Source: 66-474 sp035606235 (GTDB lineage Bacteria > Pseudomonadota > Gammaproteobacteria > Xanthomonadales > Rhodanobacteraceae). From it: 64,000 nucleotides of DNA. The stretch spans positions 1 through 64,000 of the forward strand of contig DATNFU010000003.1 of the NCBI GenBank assembly GCA_035606235.1. Reading direction: 5' to 3'. A program made the translations under genes and the position numbers. This document shows, piece after piece, positions 34,535 through 43,875 of this stretch (within the stretch, counting starts at the first letter, position 1; each line of letters starts with the position of its first letter). The notes below the pieces were generated by a model. That model saw only the letters and a list, made by a program, of their open reading frames with translations, was not told the origin of the DNA and made no database searches.

Positions 34535-36133
34535 TTACGAACTTGGGATGAGAAGTACCTGGCCCGCCTGCACGCGGCCGTCATCGGGTATCTTGCTGTT
34601 GATCGAGCGCAGCGCCGCCGCGCTGACACCGTACTGTTGCGCGATGCCGGACAGGGTTTCGCCGCGCAACACGCGGTGCATGTCGCGGATGTTCGCATCC
34701 AGCGCCGCTTTTTTGTCGGCAACACTCGGCGACGGTGGAATCACCTGTGTCACGACGAGATCGGCATCCGAGGCGGGCGGACGCAGGCGGGGACGATCGT
34801 TGCGCGCGATCTGGTGGGTGCGCATGGGCTGCGGCACCGGCGCGTCGTCGCCAGCATCGCCGTCGCCGGGTTTTGTCGCGCGATCCGCACTATTCGAACC
34901 CGCATCCGCCGCCGCCAGCAACGTGCCGGCATCGGTCTCGCCCGGATGAATGCGCCCGCTGCGCACTGCCGCGAACCAGGTGCCCGGCGGCGGCGTGTCT
35001 TCGAAATATCCACGCACGCCTTGCAGGATCGCATCGGCGAGTTGCTGGCGATGATCGGCATCGCGCAGCTTGCGCTCCTCGCTGGGGTTGGTGATGAATG
35101 CGGTCTCGACCAGAATGGACGGCACATCCGGTGAGCGCAGCACCACGAAATTCGCGCGCTCGACATAACCACGATGCGTGGGGCCCAGTGAACCCAGCGC
35201 GGTCAGCACGCGCTTGGCAACCGCATCGCTGGCTTCGATCGAGGCACCCTGCGAAAGATCAAGCAGCACCGATGCCAGCGTGTCGTCCTTGTCGTCCAGC
35301 GACACACCGCCGATCAAATCGGCGCGATTTTCGCTGTCGGCCAGCCAGCGCGCGGCTTCGGACGTCTTGCCGTGCTGCGAGAGCACCCATACCGACGAAC
35401 CGCGTGCGTCGGAACTGGTGTAGGCATCCGCGTGGATCGAGACGAACAGATCGGCCTTGTTCTGACGCGCGATTTCGTAGCGCTTCTTCAGCGGCACGAA
35501 ATAATCGCCATCGCGGGTCAGCACCGCGCGCATGCCGGGCTGCGCATTGATCAGCTTGGCCAAGTCGCGGGCCACCGACAGGGTGACATTTTTTTCCAGG
35601 GTGCCGTCCGGGCCATGCGCTCCGGGATCATCACCGCCATGGCCGGCATCCACCGCGATCACCACCGGGCGCGGCTTGCCTTGCGCGACATCGTCCTCGA
35701 CGGTGCGCGCTACCGTGCTCGCTTTGGCCGCGTGCGGCGGGTACAGATCCAGCACCAGCCGGTAACCGTATTGGCCGGCCGGTTTCAACAGAAAACTTTT
35801 CGGGTGCACGTCGCCGGTCAGATCCAGCACCACGCGCGCAGCATCGGCGTTCTTGCCGCTGCGGATGGTCTTCAATAAACCCTTGACCTCCGGCACGCGG
35901 AAATCATCCGCGAAGCTGCTGTCTTCCACATCCAGCACGATGCGCGCGGGCTGCTCCAACTGGAACAGTTTGTAATCCGATGGTTGCGCGGAGAGATCCA
36001 GCACCACACGGGTGGAATCGGGCCCGCCCCAGACGCGCAGTGCCTTGACTTGCGCGGCGGAAACCGCGCCTGCGCAAAACAGGCCGCACAAAGCAGCGAC
36101 AACCAAAGGCAGCGGGCGCGAGTTCCCCCTCAT
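34535..36133 (-). CDS. amiC: N-acetylmuramoyl-L-alanine amidase AmiC/AmiB-type
   Basis: Periplasmic zinc amidase of 532 residues that cleaves septal peptidoglycan during cell separation. It has a signal peptide (1-25), an AMIN domain (about 28-125), an Amidase_3 domain (about 175-395; VIAVDAGHGGDDPGAHG holds a zinc His, and FVSIHADAY follows) and a C-terminal LysM (RGETLSGIAQQYGV, about 485-530). ATG 36133 starts the signal peptide; a much longer open frame upstream runs through tsaE and is not real. It lies between tsaE and mutL in the common yjeE-amiB-mutL order. Confidence 0.95.
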   Translation of the reverse strand: MRGNSRPLPLVVAALCGLFCAGAVSAAQVKALRVWGGPDSTRVVLDLSAQPSDYKLFQLEQPARIVLDVEDSSFADDFRVPEVKGLLKTIRSGKNADAARVVLDLTGDVHPKSFLLKPAGQYGYRLVLDLYPPHAAKASTVARTVEDDVAQGKPRPVVIAVDAGHGGDDPGAHGPDGTLEKNVTLSVARDLAKLINAQPGMRAVLTRDGDYFVPLKKRYEIARQNKADLFVSIHADAYTSSDARGSSVWVLSQHGKTSEAARWLADSENRADLIGGVSLDDKDDTLASVLLDLSQGASIEASDAVAKRVLTALGSLGPTHRGYVERANFVVLRSPDVPSILVETAFITNPSEERKLRDADHRQQLADAILQGVRGYFEDTPPPGTWFAAVRSGRIHPGETDAGTLLAAADAGSNSADRATKPGDGDAGDDAPVPQPMRTHQIARNDRPRLRPPASDADLVVTQVIPPSPSVADKKAALDANIRDMHRVLRGETLSGIAQQYGVSAAALRSINSKIPDDGRVQAGQVLLIPSS

Positions 36134-36251
36134 GGGATGGGATTCAACCCCAAGCCGCTCGGAATTGCAAGAACTTTTCCCTTTTCGATCCGTAATATGC
36201 GGGGCTTTCATCGAAGCCGGTTCAGGAAGATGCGCCAACTGATTCCCTTCA

Positions 36252-36719
36252 TCACCAGCCGGCCAACCAGGCTTGCGCACGCGCGGAACGCGGGTGCAGG
36301 CGAGCCCTGCGGCCAGCACCCGCGTGTTCCAGCGCGATTTCCAGATCAGCGGTCGGCAACACGCCGACACCGCGCTCGGGCCACTCGACCAGCACGATCG
36401 CACCCGGCTCGCGCAATTCATCCAGCCCCAACCATTCCAGCTCTTCGGCGGCGGCGATGCGATAAAGATCCAGATGAAACGCATCTCGCCCCGCTGCGCG
36501 ATAACGTTCCAGCAGACTGTAGGTCGGGCTCTTGATGCGTTCCCCTGCGCCGAGCGTCTGCAACAACGCGCGCGCGAAGGTGGTCTTGCCGGCGCCCAGT
36601 TCACCGCGCAGATGGAGCACGCCGCCGTGCGCAATGGTCGGCGCCAAACGGCGCGCGAGCGCGACCGTCGCGGCTTCGTCGGGCAAGTCGATGACCCCCT
36701 GCAAATGGGATTGAGCCAT
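36252..36719 (-). CDS. tsaE: tRNA threonylcarbamoyladenosine biosynthesis ATPase TsaE
   Basis: A P-loop protein of 155 residues that works with TsaB and TsaD to make t6A37 in ANN-decoding tRNAs. The Walker A is GELGAGKTTFARAL (about 39-52), and IKSPTYSLLERY and HLDLYRI are family motifs. It starts directly at the nnr stop codon and is followed by amiC after 118 bases. Confidence 0.96.
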   Translation of the reverse strand: MAQSHLQGVIDLPDEAATVALARRLAPTIAHGGVLHLRGELGAGKTTFARALLQTLGAGERIKSPTYSLLERYRAAGRDAFHLDLYRIAAAEELEWLGLDELREPGAIVLVEWPERGVGVLPTADLEIALEHAGAGRRARLHPRSARAQAWLAGW

Positions 36720-38195
36720 CTAGCCGTCCAGTCGACCGTTGACCAGTGCGCGCAGATAGGGAAACAAATCGCTGGCCAGCAGCCCGCGCTCGCCTGCACG
36801 CGCCGCCAGGTCACCCGCGCGCGCGTGCACACCGGTGCCGATGCATGCCGCATCCCACGTGGACAAGCCCTGCGCCAGCAGGCCCGCAATCACGCCTGTC
36901 AGCGCGTCGCCAGTGCCGCCGCTGGCCATGCCGGGATTTCCCCACGGACAGAGCGCCAGCATTCCGTCGGGGTCGGCAATCAGGCTGCCCGAGCCTTTCA
37001 GCACCACCATGGCCCGATGTTGTTTGGCCAGCGCGCGCACCGCGGCAAAGCGATCGGCTTGCACCTGCGCGATCGTGCAGTGAAGCAGGCGCGCGGCTTC
37101 ACCCGGATGCGACGTCAGGATGACTTGCGCCGGCAACTCGCGCGGCTGTTCGGCGAGCAGATTCAACCCGTCCGCATCCAGCACGGTCGGTTTGTTCGCA
37201 TCCAGCGCGGCGCGCCACAGCCCCGCGCCCCACTCCTCGCGACCCAAGCCGGGACCGAGCGCGATCACATTCGCTCGCTCCAGCAAGGGACCGAGATTGC
37301 GCGGCACATGCACGCCTTGCGGCATCAATTCCGGGCGCGCGGACAACAATGCGACCACGTGTGCCTCGCGCGTGGCCACGCTGACCAGCCCCGCGCCGAC
37401 GCGCAGCGCGGCTTCCGCCGTCAACCTGATCGAACCGCCGGCGCCGTGATCGCCGCCGATCGCCAGCACGTGCCCATATTTGCCTTTGTGCGAATCGCGT
37501 GCGCGCTTCGGCAACGGCTGCGCCGCCAGCAGCCGCGCATCCGGCACGTGCTGGGTGAACACGGATATCGGCAGATCGAGTGCCGCCAGCTCGCAGGCGC
37601 CCGCATGATCGACCCCCTGCGCGGCAAAGAGCCCGCGCTTCCATGCGACGAAGCACACCGTTGCCGTTGCGCGCACGCAAGGCTCGAACGCGACGCCAGT
37701 GTCGGAGGCCAGACCGGATGGCACATCCAGTGCCAGGACCGGCATGCCCCGCGCATTCAAATGCTGGATCAGCGTGGCCGCATCGCCCTCGGGCGCGCGA
37801 TTCAGGCCCGATCCAAACAGGGCATCCACATACACGTCGGCTTGCGGCAATTCCTTGCCGTGCACGATCGGTACGCCGGCGCGGCCGCATTGCGCGCGCG
37901 CCTCGCCGGCATCGCCCAAGGCGGTATCGCCGAGGGCGATTACGCCCACCCGCATGCCGGCTTCGTGCGCCAGCATGGCCACGAAAAATCCGTCGCCGCC
38001 GTTGTTGCCGGGGCCACACAGCACGCACACGCTGCGCGCCTGCGGCCAGCGCTTGCGCAAGCACGCGAACGCCGCGGCCGCCGCGCGGCGCATCAACTCG
38101 ATGCCGGGGATACCCAAATCCAGTGTCGCGGCGCGATCCAGTGCTCGCACCTGTTCCGTCGTGTAAAGCGCGATCTGCGGGTCGGTGGCTTTCAT
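36720..38195 (-). CDS. nnr: bifunctional NAD(P)HX epimerase / ADP-dependent NAD(P)HX dehydratase
   Basis: Repairs hydrated NAD(P)H. It has 491 residues: an N-terminal YjeF_N epimerase domain (VLCGPGNNGGDGF) and a C-terminal ribokinase-like dehydratase domain (KGKYGHVLAIGGDHGAGG; VILTSHPGEAARLL; GNPGMASGGTGDALTG). The stop is immediately followed by the tsaE start. It is divergent from queG, with 82 bases between. Confidence 0.96.
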   Translation of the reverse strand: MKATDPQIALYTTEQVRALDRAATLDLGIPGIELMRRAAAAAFACLRKRWPQARSVCVLCGPGNNGGDGFFVAMLAHEAGMRVGVIALGDTALGDAGEARAQCGRAGVPIVHGKELPQADVYVDALFGSGLNRAPEGDAATLIQHLNARGMPVLALDVPSGLASDTGVAFEPCVRATATVCFVAWKRGLFAAQGVDHAGACELAALDLPISVFTQHVPDARLLAAQPLPKRARDSHKGKYGHVLAIGGDHGAGGSIRLTAEAALRVGAGLVSVATREAHVVALLSARPELMPQGVHVPRNLGPLLERANVIALGPGLGREEWGAGLWRAALDANKPTVLDADGLNLLAEQPRELPAQVILTSHPGEAARLLHCTIAQVQADRFAAVRALAKQHRAMVVLKGSGSLIADPDGMLALCPWGNPGMASGGTGDALTGVIAGLLAQGLSTWDAACIGTGVHARAGDLAARAGERGLLASDLFPYLRALVNGRLDG

Positions 38196-38277
38196 GCGGG
38201 GATTATAGGTAGTTGTCCGCGCAATCCATCGCTTTTGACGAACGGAAGACCTTGTCCGGGGGCCCTACAATGGGCGG

Positions 38278-39429
38278 ATGCACCTTGGCACGGACATCGA
38301 TTTCGCCGAACTGGCCATGCGTATCAAAGCCTGGGGCGAGGAACTGGGTTTCGCCAAGCTCGGCATCGCCGGCGTCGAGCTGGATGACGACGAGGCGCGT
38401 CTGCTGGACTGGTTGCGCGAGGGTCGCCACGGTGCAATGGATTACATGGCGCGTCATGGCGTGAAGCGCAGCCGCCCGGATCAACTGCAGCCGGGCACCG
38501 TGCGCGTGATCTCCGCGCGCATGAATTACTTTCCGCGCGAATCACGCGATGCCTGGGGCACGCTGCGCGATCCGAATCTCGGCTATGTATCGCGTTATGC
38601 GATGGGACGCGATTACCACAAGCTGATGCGCGCGCGCCTGCAGAAACTGGCCGACCGCATCGAATCCGAAATCGGGCCATTCGGTTATCGCGCTTTCGCC
38701 GATTCCGCGCCGGTGCTGGAAAAGGCCCTGGCGCGCAATGCTGGGCTCGGCTGGATCGGCAAACATACACTGCTGCTGGATCGCGACGCGGGTTCCTGGT
38801 TTTTCCTGGGCGAGCTCTATACCGACCTGCCGCTGCCGGTGGATACGCCGTCAACCGAACATTGCGGCACCTGCACGCGCTGCATCGACATCTGCCCGAC
38901 GCAGGCGATCACCGGGCCAAAGCAACTGGACGCGCGCCGCTGCATTGCCTATCTCACCATCGAGTTGAAGGAATCGATTCCGATCGAGCTGCGTCCGCTG
39001 ATCGGCAATCGCGTGTTCGGTTGCGACGATTGCCAACTGGTGTGCCCCTGGAACAAGTTCGCGCAGACCACGCGCGAGGAAGATTTCGCGCCACGGCACG
39101 GGCTGGATGGAACGAAACTGATCGAACTCTTTGGCTGGAGCGAGAGGGAGTTCCTCGACAAGACCGAAGGCATGCCCATCCGCCGGGCGGGCTATGAAGG
39201 CTGGCTGCGCAACGTGGCGGTGGCGCTGGGCAATGCGCCGCATTCGGTTGAAATCATCGCGGCACTGCAAGCGCGCGCGGAGCATCCGTCCGCATTGGTG
39301 CGCGACCACGTGGCGTGGGCCCTGGAACAACAGCGGGGACGCGCGCGCTATCAGTCAACCGAAGCACCACAAAGCTCGTCATCCCGGACAGGGATGGTCC
39401 CGGATCCAGATCCATGGATGGAAAACTGA
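38278..39429 (+). CDS. queG: epoxyqueuosine reductase QueG
   Basis: The last step of queuosine biosynthesis in tRNA, a cobalamin and iron-sulfur enzyme. It has 383 residues. Two [4Fe-4S] sites are seen: CGTCTRCIDICPTQAI and CDDCQLVCPWNKF. The N-terminal cobalamin-binding region includes RVISARMNYFP. The last about 20 residues (from STEAPQSSSS) are encoded by an ATTCCGG-family repeat and are not part of the family. It is divergent from nnr and convergent with panD. Confidence 0.96.
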   Translation: MHLGTDIDFAELAMRIKAWGEELGFAKLGIAGVELDDDEARLLDWLREGRHGAMDYMARHGVKRSRPDQLQPGTVRVISARMNYFPRESRDAWGTLRDPNLGYVSRYAMGRDYHKLMRARLQKLADRIESEIGPFGYRAFADSAPVLEKALARNAGLGWIGKHTLLLDRDAGSWFFLGELYTDLPLPVDTPSTEHCGTCTRCIDICPTQAITGPKQLDARRCIAYLTIELKESIPIELRPLIGNRVFGCDDCQLVCPWNKFAQTTREEDFAPRHGLDGTKLIELFGWSEREFLDKTEGMPIRRAGYEGWLRNVAVALGNAPHSVEIIAALQARAEHPSALVRDHVAWALEQQRGRARYQSTEAPQSSSSRTGMVPDPDPWMEN

Positions 39430-39465
39430 AAACTGGATTCCAGCCTTCGCAGGAAAGGCGGAAGT
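39377..39465. repeat. interspersed palindromic repeat (ATTCCGG family), overlapping the queG 3' end
   Basis: Starts CGTCATCCCGGACAGGGATG and contains CTGGATTCCAGCCTTCGCAGG. It supplies the last codons and stop of queG and ends two bases before the panD stop. Confidence 0.65.
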
Positions 39466-39466
39466 C

Positions 39467-39853
39467 TTACGCCGCCGCCATCTGCTTGGGGATCGAGCGA
39501 TTGGTATGCGTGATGTAGTTGTGCGCATCCACGTACACCAGCGTGGGCTTGAACAGCGCGGCTTCTGCTTCGCTCAACGACACGAACGCGGCGATGATGA
39601 TGATGTCGCCCGGCTGCGCGCGATGCGCGGCGCTACCGTTCACGGAAATGATGCCGCTGCTCTCCTGCGCGCGCAGCGCGTAGGTGACAAAGCGCTCGCC
39701 GTTGTTGACGTTCCAGGCGTGGATCTGCTCGTACTCGCGGATGCCTGCGGCATCCAGCAGATCGCCGTCGATCGCGATCGAACCCTCGTAGTGCAGCTCC
39801 GCGTGGGTCACGGTGGCACGATGGATCTTGGCCTTGAGCATGTTCAGCTGCAT
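39467..39853 (-). CDS. panD: aspartate 1-decarboxylase
   Basis: Pyruvoyl enzyme of 128 residues that makes beta-alanine for pantothenate. The self-cleavage site is EGS at 23-25 (HYEGSIAID), which creates the pyruvoyl group at Ser25. The C-terminal IIAAFVSLSEAEA is usual. ATG 39853 fits the family start MQLNMLKAKIHRATVT. It is separated from panC by 152 bases without a gene, so it may be transcribed separately. Confidence 0.97.
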   Translation of the reverse strand: MQLNMLKAKIHRATVTHAELHYEGSIAIDGDLLDAAGIREYEQIHAWNVNNGERFVTYALRAQESSGIISVNGSAAHRAQPGDIIIIAAFVSLSEAEAALFKPTLVYVDAHNYITHTNRSIPKQMAAA

Positions 39854-40005
39854 GGAGGTGCCCTGCGGTGTCGCCCGCGCGACGGTCGGCGGGAAGATTA
39901 TATCGCCAAAATGGGGTCTTTGGTGCAACGCAACAAGGCGGCTGCTTTGCGATCACTGATGATCTTGAGAATCAAAAAGCAGCTATCCGATGGTTGCACT
40001 TTCAA

Positions 40006-40851
40006 TCAATCAAACGACAGATTGTCAATCAGCCGCGTGTTCCCGAGCCTTGCCGCCACCAGCGCGATCAGCCCTGCACGCTCGCCGTCCTGGGGCTCGG
40101 ACAAATCTTCGGATCGCCGGATCACGCAATAGTCGGGCTCGAAACCGGCACGCACCAGCCGGCGCGCCGCGACCGACTCGACCACCTCGCGACGATGGCC
40201 ATCCAGAACCGCTTCGCGCATCCATTGCAACGTGGCATGGATCTGCGGCGCGATCTCGCGCTCGCCGGCGCTCAAGTACTGATTGCGCGATGACAGTGCC
40301 AGTCCGTCCTCGTCGCGCACCGTCGCCCCGCTCAGTATCTCCACCGGCAGCGAGAGGTCACGCACCAGCCGCTTGATCACGAGCAACTGCTGGAAATCCT
40401 TTTGCCCGAACACCGCCAGATCCGGCGCTACCAACGTCAGCAGCTTTGCGACCACCGTGGCAACGCCATCGAAGTGACCGGGCCGATGCGCACCTTCCAG
40501 CGTTGCGGTGACCTGCGGCACGTGGATGCTGATCGATTGTCGCGGACCGAACGGATAGATCACCTCTACGTCCGGCGCGAACAGCAGATCACACCCGTGC
40601 TCGGCCAGACCGGCGCTGTCGGCCGCCAGCGTGCGCGGATACTTTTCAAAATCCTCGCCGGCGGCGAACTGGGTCGGATTGACGAACACGCTGACCACCA
40701 CGCGATCGGCGTGCTTGTGTGCCAGGTCCACCAGCGAGTAGTGCCCCGCATGCAGGTTGCCGAGCGTCGGCACGAAGCAGACGGTCTGGCCGTCGCGTTT
40801 CCAGGCGCGGATCGCGGCGCGCAGGGCAGCGGCATCGGTGACGGTCTGCAT
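40006..40851 (-). CDS. panC: pantothenate synthetase
   Basis: Joins pantoate and beta-alanine with ATP. The protein has 281 residues. PTLGNLHAGHYSLVDLA carries the HxGH ATP site (the family usually has PTMGALHxGH), and FGQKDFQQLLVIKRLV and the KMSKS-like SSRNQYLS are intact. ATG 40851 begins MQTVTDAAAL; a long upstream frame runs through panB and is not real. It follows panB after 11 bases. Confidence 0.97.
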   Translation of the reverse strand: MQTVTDAAALRAAIRAWKRDGQTVCFVPTLGNLHAGHYSLVDLAHKHADRVVVSVFVNPTQFAAGEDFEKYPRTLAADSAGLAEHGCDLLFAPDVEVIYPFGPRQSISIHVPQVTATLEGAHRPGHFDGVATVVAKLLTLVAPDLAVFGQKDFQQLLVIKRLVRDLSLPVEILSGATVRDEDGLALSSRNQYLSAGEREIAPQIHATLQWMREAVLDGHRREVVESVAARRLVRAGFEPDYCVIRRSEDLSEPQDGERAGLIALVAARLGNTRLIDNLSFD

Positions 40852-40862
40852 GCGCGGGACGC

Positions 40863-41693
40863 TCAGCCAAGGATGTTTTCGGAGGCGGGAAATGCTCCTG
40901 CGCGTACATCGCCGGCATAGGCCGCGATCGCTGCGGGAATCGACTCGCGACCCTGCAGAAAATCCCTGGAGAATTTCGGGCGACGGCCGGGCGTGATCCC
41001 GAGCATGTCGTAGAGCACCAGCACCTGACCATCGCAGCCGGCGCCTGCGCCGATGCCGATGACGGGGATCGCGATCTCGCGCGCCATCTGTGCGGCCAAC
41101 GCGTGCGGCACGGATTCCAGCACCAGCAATTCCGCGCCGGCTTCCACCACCGCGCGTGCCTGCGCCTGCAAATGCGCGGCCGCATCCTGGCTTTTCCCCT
41201 GCATGCGATAGCCACCAAGCTTGTGCACCGATTGCGGCGTCAGCCCCAGGTGCGCGCATACCGGCACGTCGCGCGCGGTCAACGCGGCGATCACTTCGCA
41301 TACCCAGTCGGCACCGCCTTCCAGCTTCACCATCGCGGCATTGCCTTCGGCCATCAGCCGCGCGGAAGAACTCAGTGCGTAACCCGCATCGCGATAACTC
41401 ATGAAAGGCAGGTCGGCGATCAGCAGCGTGGCGGTGAGGCCGCGCGCGACCAGCGCGCTGTGATAGACCATTTCATCCAGGGTCACCGGCAAGGTGCTGG
41501 TGCGGCCCTGCACCACCATCCCCAGCGAATCGCCGACCAGTGCGATATCCACGCCGGCGGCTTCCAGATGCGCAGCGAAACTGGCGTCGTAGCAAGTCAG
41601 CGCGACGATTTTTTCGCCTCTGGCCTTCATCACGCGCAATCCCGGCACGGTCACCGGCTTGCGTTGCGGCGCATCGACGGCTTGCACGTACAT
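40863..41693 (-). CDS. panB: 3-methyl-2-oxobutanoate hydroxymethyltransferase
   Basis: First committed enzyme of pantothenate synthesis, which makes ketopantoate with methylene-tetrahydrofolate. The protein has 276 residues. Motifs ALTCYDASFA, VGDSLGMVVQG and CAHLGLTPQSVHKLGGY are family signatures. First gene of panBC. Confidence 0.97.
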   Translation of the reverse strand: MYVQAVDAPQRKPVTVPGLRVMKARGEKIVALTCYDASFAAHLEAAGVDIALVGDSLGMVVQGRTSTLPVTLDEMVYHSALVARGLTATLLIADLPFMSYRDAGYALSSSARLMAEGNAAMVKLEGGADWVCEVIAALTARDVPVCAHLGLTPQSVHKLGGYRMQGKSQDAAAHLQAQARAVVEAGAELLVLESVPHALAAQMAREIAIPVIGIGAGAGCDGQVLVLYDMLGITPGRRPKFSRDFLQGRESIPAAIAAYAGDVRAGAFPASENILG

Positions 41694-41769
41694 GCGGACA
41701 TCCCGTGGGCGAAAGGCGGATTATCCGACAAATGGGTTCCGCTCGCTTCGCGAGGCATCAAATGGCCGA

Positions 41770-41882
41770 CATCATTCCGGGGCCTTTCCGCAAGCTTCAT
41801 CCGGAACGGAGCCCGGATTCAGCTTCTGGCTTCCAGATGCCGGACCAAAGCCACTGGATCCCGGCCTGCGCCGGGATGACGC
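41770..41882. repeat. interspersed palindromic repeat (ATTCCGG family)
   Basis: Starts CATTCCGGGGCC, contains GGAACGGAGCCCGG and ends with the hairpin GGATCCCGGCCTGCGCCGGGATGAC. It fills most of the gap between folK and panB. Confidence 0.7.
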
Positions 41883-41905
41883 GGATGCGGGTTCAACGAG
41901 CGCGA

Positions 41906-42388
41906 TCAGTTTAGAACTGCGCAGTCGTTTGTCGCCAAGCGCGCCAGCAATTCCCGGACACGGCCGCGGCCCGGCACTTCGAGCTCGGGTGCAAGATCGG
42001 CCAGCGGCAGCAGCACGAAAGCACGTTCATGCAGATACCGGTGCGGCAGGGTCAAGCCGGGTTGGTCCAGCACGGCGTTGCCGTACAGCAGCAGATCGAG
42101 ATCCAGCACCCGCGGCCCCCACCGCGCGCGATCGCGTTCGCGCCCGGCGCTGCGTTCGATCGCCAACAACGCACCCAGCAGATCGAGCGGCGTAAGTCGG
42201 GTTTCGAGTTCCGCCACCGCATTGACGAACTCGGGTTGTTCCGCCACTCCCCAGGGCGCGCTCCGGTACAAGCGCGAACGCGCGACCAAACTCGCATCCG
42301 GCAACGACGCCAAGGCATCGAACCCGCGCAGCACCTGTGTGCGCGGGTCATCCAGATTGCTGCCGAGCGCGACGTAGGTACGCGCCAT
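41906..42388 (-). CDS. folK: 2-amino-4-hydroxy-6-hydroxymethyldihydropteridine pyrophosphokinase
   Basis: Folate biosynthesis enzyme of 160 residues that transfers pyrophosphate from ATP to the pterin. YVALGSNLDDP at the start and RARWGPRVLDLDLLLYG carry the substrate and magnesium-binding residues. The ATG at 42388 overlaps the pcnB stop as ATGA, the common pcnB-folK arrangement. Confidence 0.97.
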   Translation of the reverse strand: MARTYVALGSNLDDPRTQVLRGFDALASLPDASLVARSRLYRSAPWGVAEQPEFVNAVAELETRLTPLDLLGALLAIERSAGRERDRARWGPRVLDLDLLLYGNAVLDQPGLTLPHRYLHERAFVLLPLADLAPELEVPGRGRVRELLARLATNDCAVLN

Positions 42389-43791
42389 CAGACGGAGGCA
42401 TCATCCGACGGCGCGGCGGAATCGGATTTAGCTTTTCCGCGGCCGCGACCGCCACGCCGGCGGCGCTTTTTGCGCGGCGCGGCGATCTCGTTTGCCGGCT
42501 CTTCGGCACCCGCTTCGGTGGATTTCTCCACGATTTTGACTTTCGGTGTGCCCGGCAATTCCTGCGCAAGTTGCTCGGGGCCAAGCTCCTGCACGCGCGT
42601 CCACCATTCGCCACGCTCGCGCAATTCTTCCGATTCCGCCGCGCGCAGCAGCAGGAAATCGTAGGCCGCGCGGAATCGTGGATGGGCCAGCAACCGGAAC
42701 ACACGTTTGCGGGTGTGCTCGGCGAAACGCGGTTGCAGCGCCCAGATTTCTTCCATCGCGTAGCTGAAACGGCGCGGGATCGCGACCCGCTCGGTCTGCT
42801 CGGCCATGACCTTGTGCGCGGCGCGTTGCCATGCCAGCGCGCGATCCACACCCTCGGTTTGCAAGCCGCGCGCGATGGAATACACCTCGCCCCACAGCAG
42901 CACTGCGAACAGGAATGCCGGGGTCACCGGTTTGTCCTGCGCGACACGCGCGTCGGTACCGGCCAGCCCGCTTTCGACCAGACTGCGCAGCGCACCGTGC
43001 TCGTCGCGCGCCAGCGCGCGCGCGGTGCCGGGAAACAGATGCTTCAACAGGCCGCAATTTTCCAGCTTGCGGAAGCTGGCCAATCCATGTCCGGCCATGA
43101 ACATCTTCATGGTCTCGTCGAACAAACGCGCCGGCGGCGCTTCGCCCAACAGATGCCCCAGCGACGTGAACGGCTGCGACGCGGTCGGATCGATGTTGAA
43201 ATCCAGCTTCGCGGCCAATCGCGCCGCGCGCAGCATGCGAACCGGGTCTTCGCGATAGCGCTGCTCCGGGTCGCCGATCAGATGCAATCGCCGCTGTTCC
43301 AGGTCCTCGATGCCGCCCACGAAATCAATCACTCTGAAATCGGCGATGTCGTAGTACAGCGCGTTGACGCGAAAGTCGCGGCGCAGCGCGTCCTCCTCGA
43401 TCGTGCCCCAGACGTTGTCGCGCACGATGCGGCCGTCGATCAGGTGGCGATCGCCCTCGCCCTCAACCCCCGCGCCGCGGAAAGTCGCCACTTCCACGAT
43501 CTCCGGCCCGAAGATCACATGCGCCAACCGGAACCGCCGGCCGATCAGGCGGCAGTTGCGGAAGATACGCTTGACCTCTTCCGGCGTGGCATTGGTGGCG
43601 ATGTCGAAATCCTTCGGATGCCCGCCGAGCAGCAGGTCGCGCACCGCACCGCCCACCAGGCAGGCGCGAAAGCCGTTGTCGCGCAACCCGTACAGCACAC
43701 GCAAGGCGCCGCGGCTGATCTCCTTGCGCGAAACACGATGCTGCGCGCGCGGAATGATCCGCGGCATCAGCGATCCGGGTGCGGCATCCAT
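42388..43791 (-). CDS. pcnB: poly(A) polymerase I
   Basis: Adds poly(A) to RNA 3' ends, which promotes decay. The class II nucleotidyltransferase signature is LVGGAVRDLLLGGHPKDFD with the two catalytic Asp, followed by IATNATPEEVKRIF and RRFRLAHV. The C-terminus is a basic tail (RKKRRRRGGRGRGK) suited to RNA binding. About 467 residues with the ATG at 43791; a TTG five codons earlier or an ATG eight codons later are alternatives. Confidence 0.95.
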   Translation of the reverse strand: MDAAPGSLMPRIIPRAQHRVSRKEISRGALRVLYGLRDNGFRACLVGGAVRDLLLGGHPKDFDIATNATPEEVKRIFRNCRLIGRRFRLAHVIFGPEIVEVATFRGAGVEGEGDRHLIDGRIVRDNVWGTIEEDALRRDFRVNALYYDIADFRVIDFVGGIEDLEQRRLHLIGDPEQRYREDPVRMLRAARLAAKLDFNIDPTASQPFTSLGHLLGEAPPARLFDETMKMFMAGHGLASFRKLENCGLLKHLFPGTARALARDEHGALRSLVESGLAGTDARVAQDKPVTPAFLFAVLLWGEVYSIARGLQTEGVDRALAWQRAAHKVMAEQTERVAIPRRFSYAMEEIWALQPRFAEHTRKRVFRLLAHPRFRAAYDFLLLRAAESEELRERGEWWTRVQELGPEQLAQELPGTPKVKIVEKSTEAGAEEPANEIAAPRKKRRRRGGRGRGKAKSDSAAPSDDASV

Positions 43792-43849
43792 GCTTGAAGG
43801 TGGCAAATGTTCGATCCCGAGGGCGCGGCAACGCGCGCGGCAAGTCCGT

Positions 43850-43855
43850 TATACT
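43850..43855 (+). promoter_or_regulatory. -10 box of tRNA-Glu promoter
   Basis: TATACT, followed by the GC-rich discriminator ACCGCGC expected of a stringently controlled stable-RNA promoter, 20 bases before the tRNA. No convincing -35 box is seen. Confidence 0.45.
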
Positions 43856-43875
43856 ACCGCGCTGTTCGCCCCTAT

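Noticed and set aside
36134..36889. N-terminal extension of the amiC frame through tsaE
   Set aside because: It overlaps tsaE on the same strand and removes the signal peptide from the N-terminus; ATG 36133 is the sensible start.
36273..38387. Plus-strand open frame of 704 codons opposite nnr and tsaE
   Set aside because: Antisense to two well recognised enzymes; no motifs of its own.
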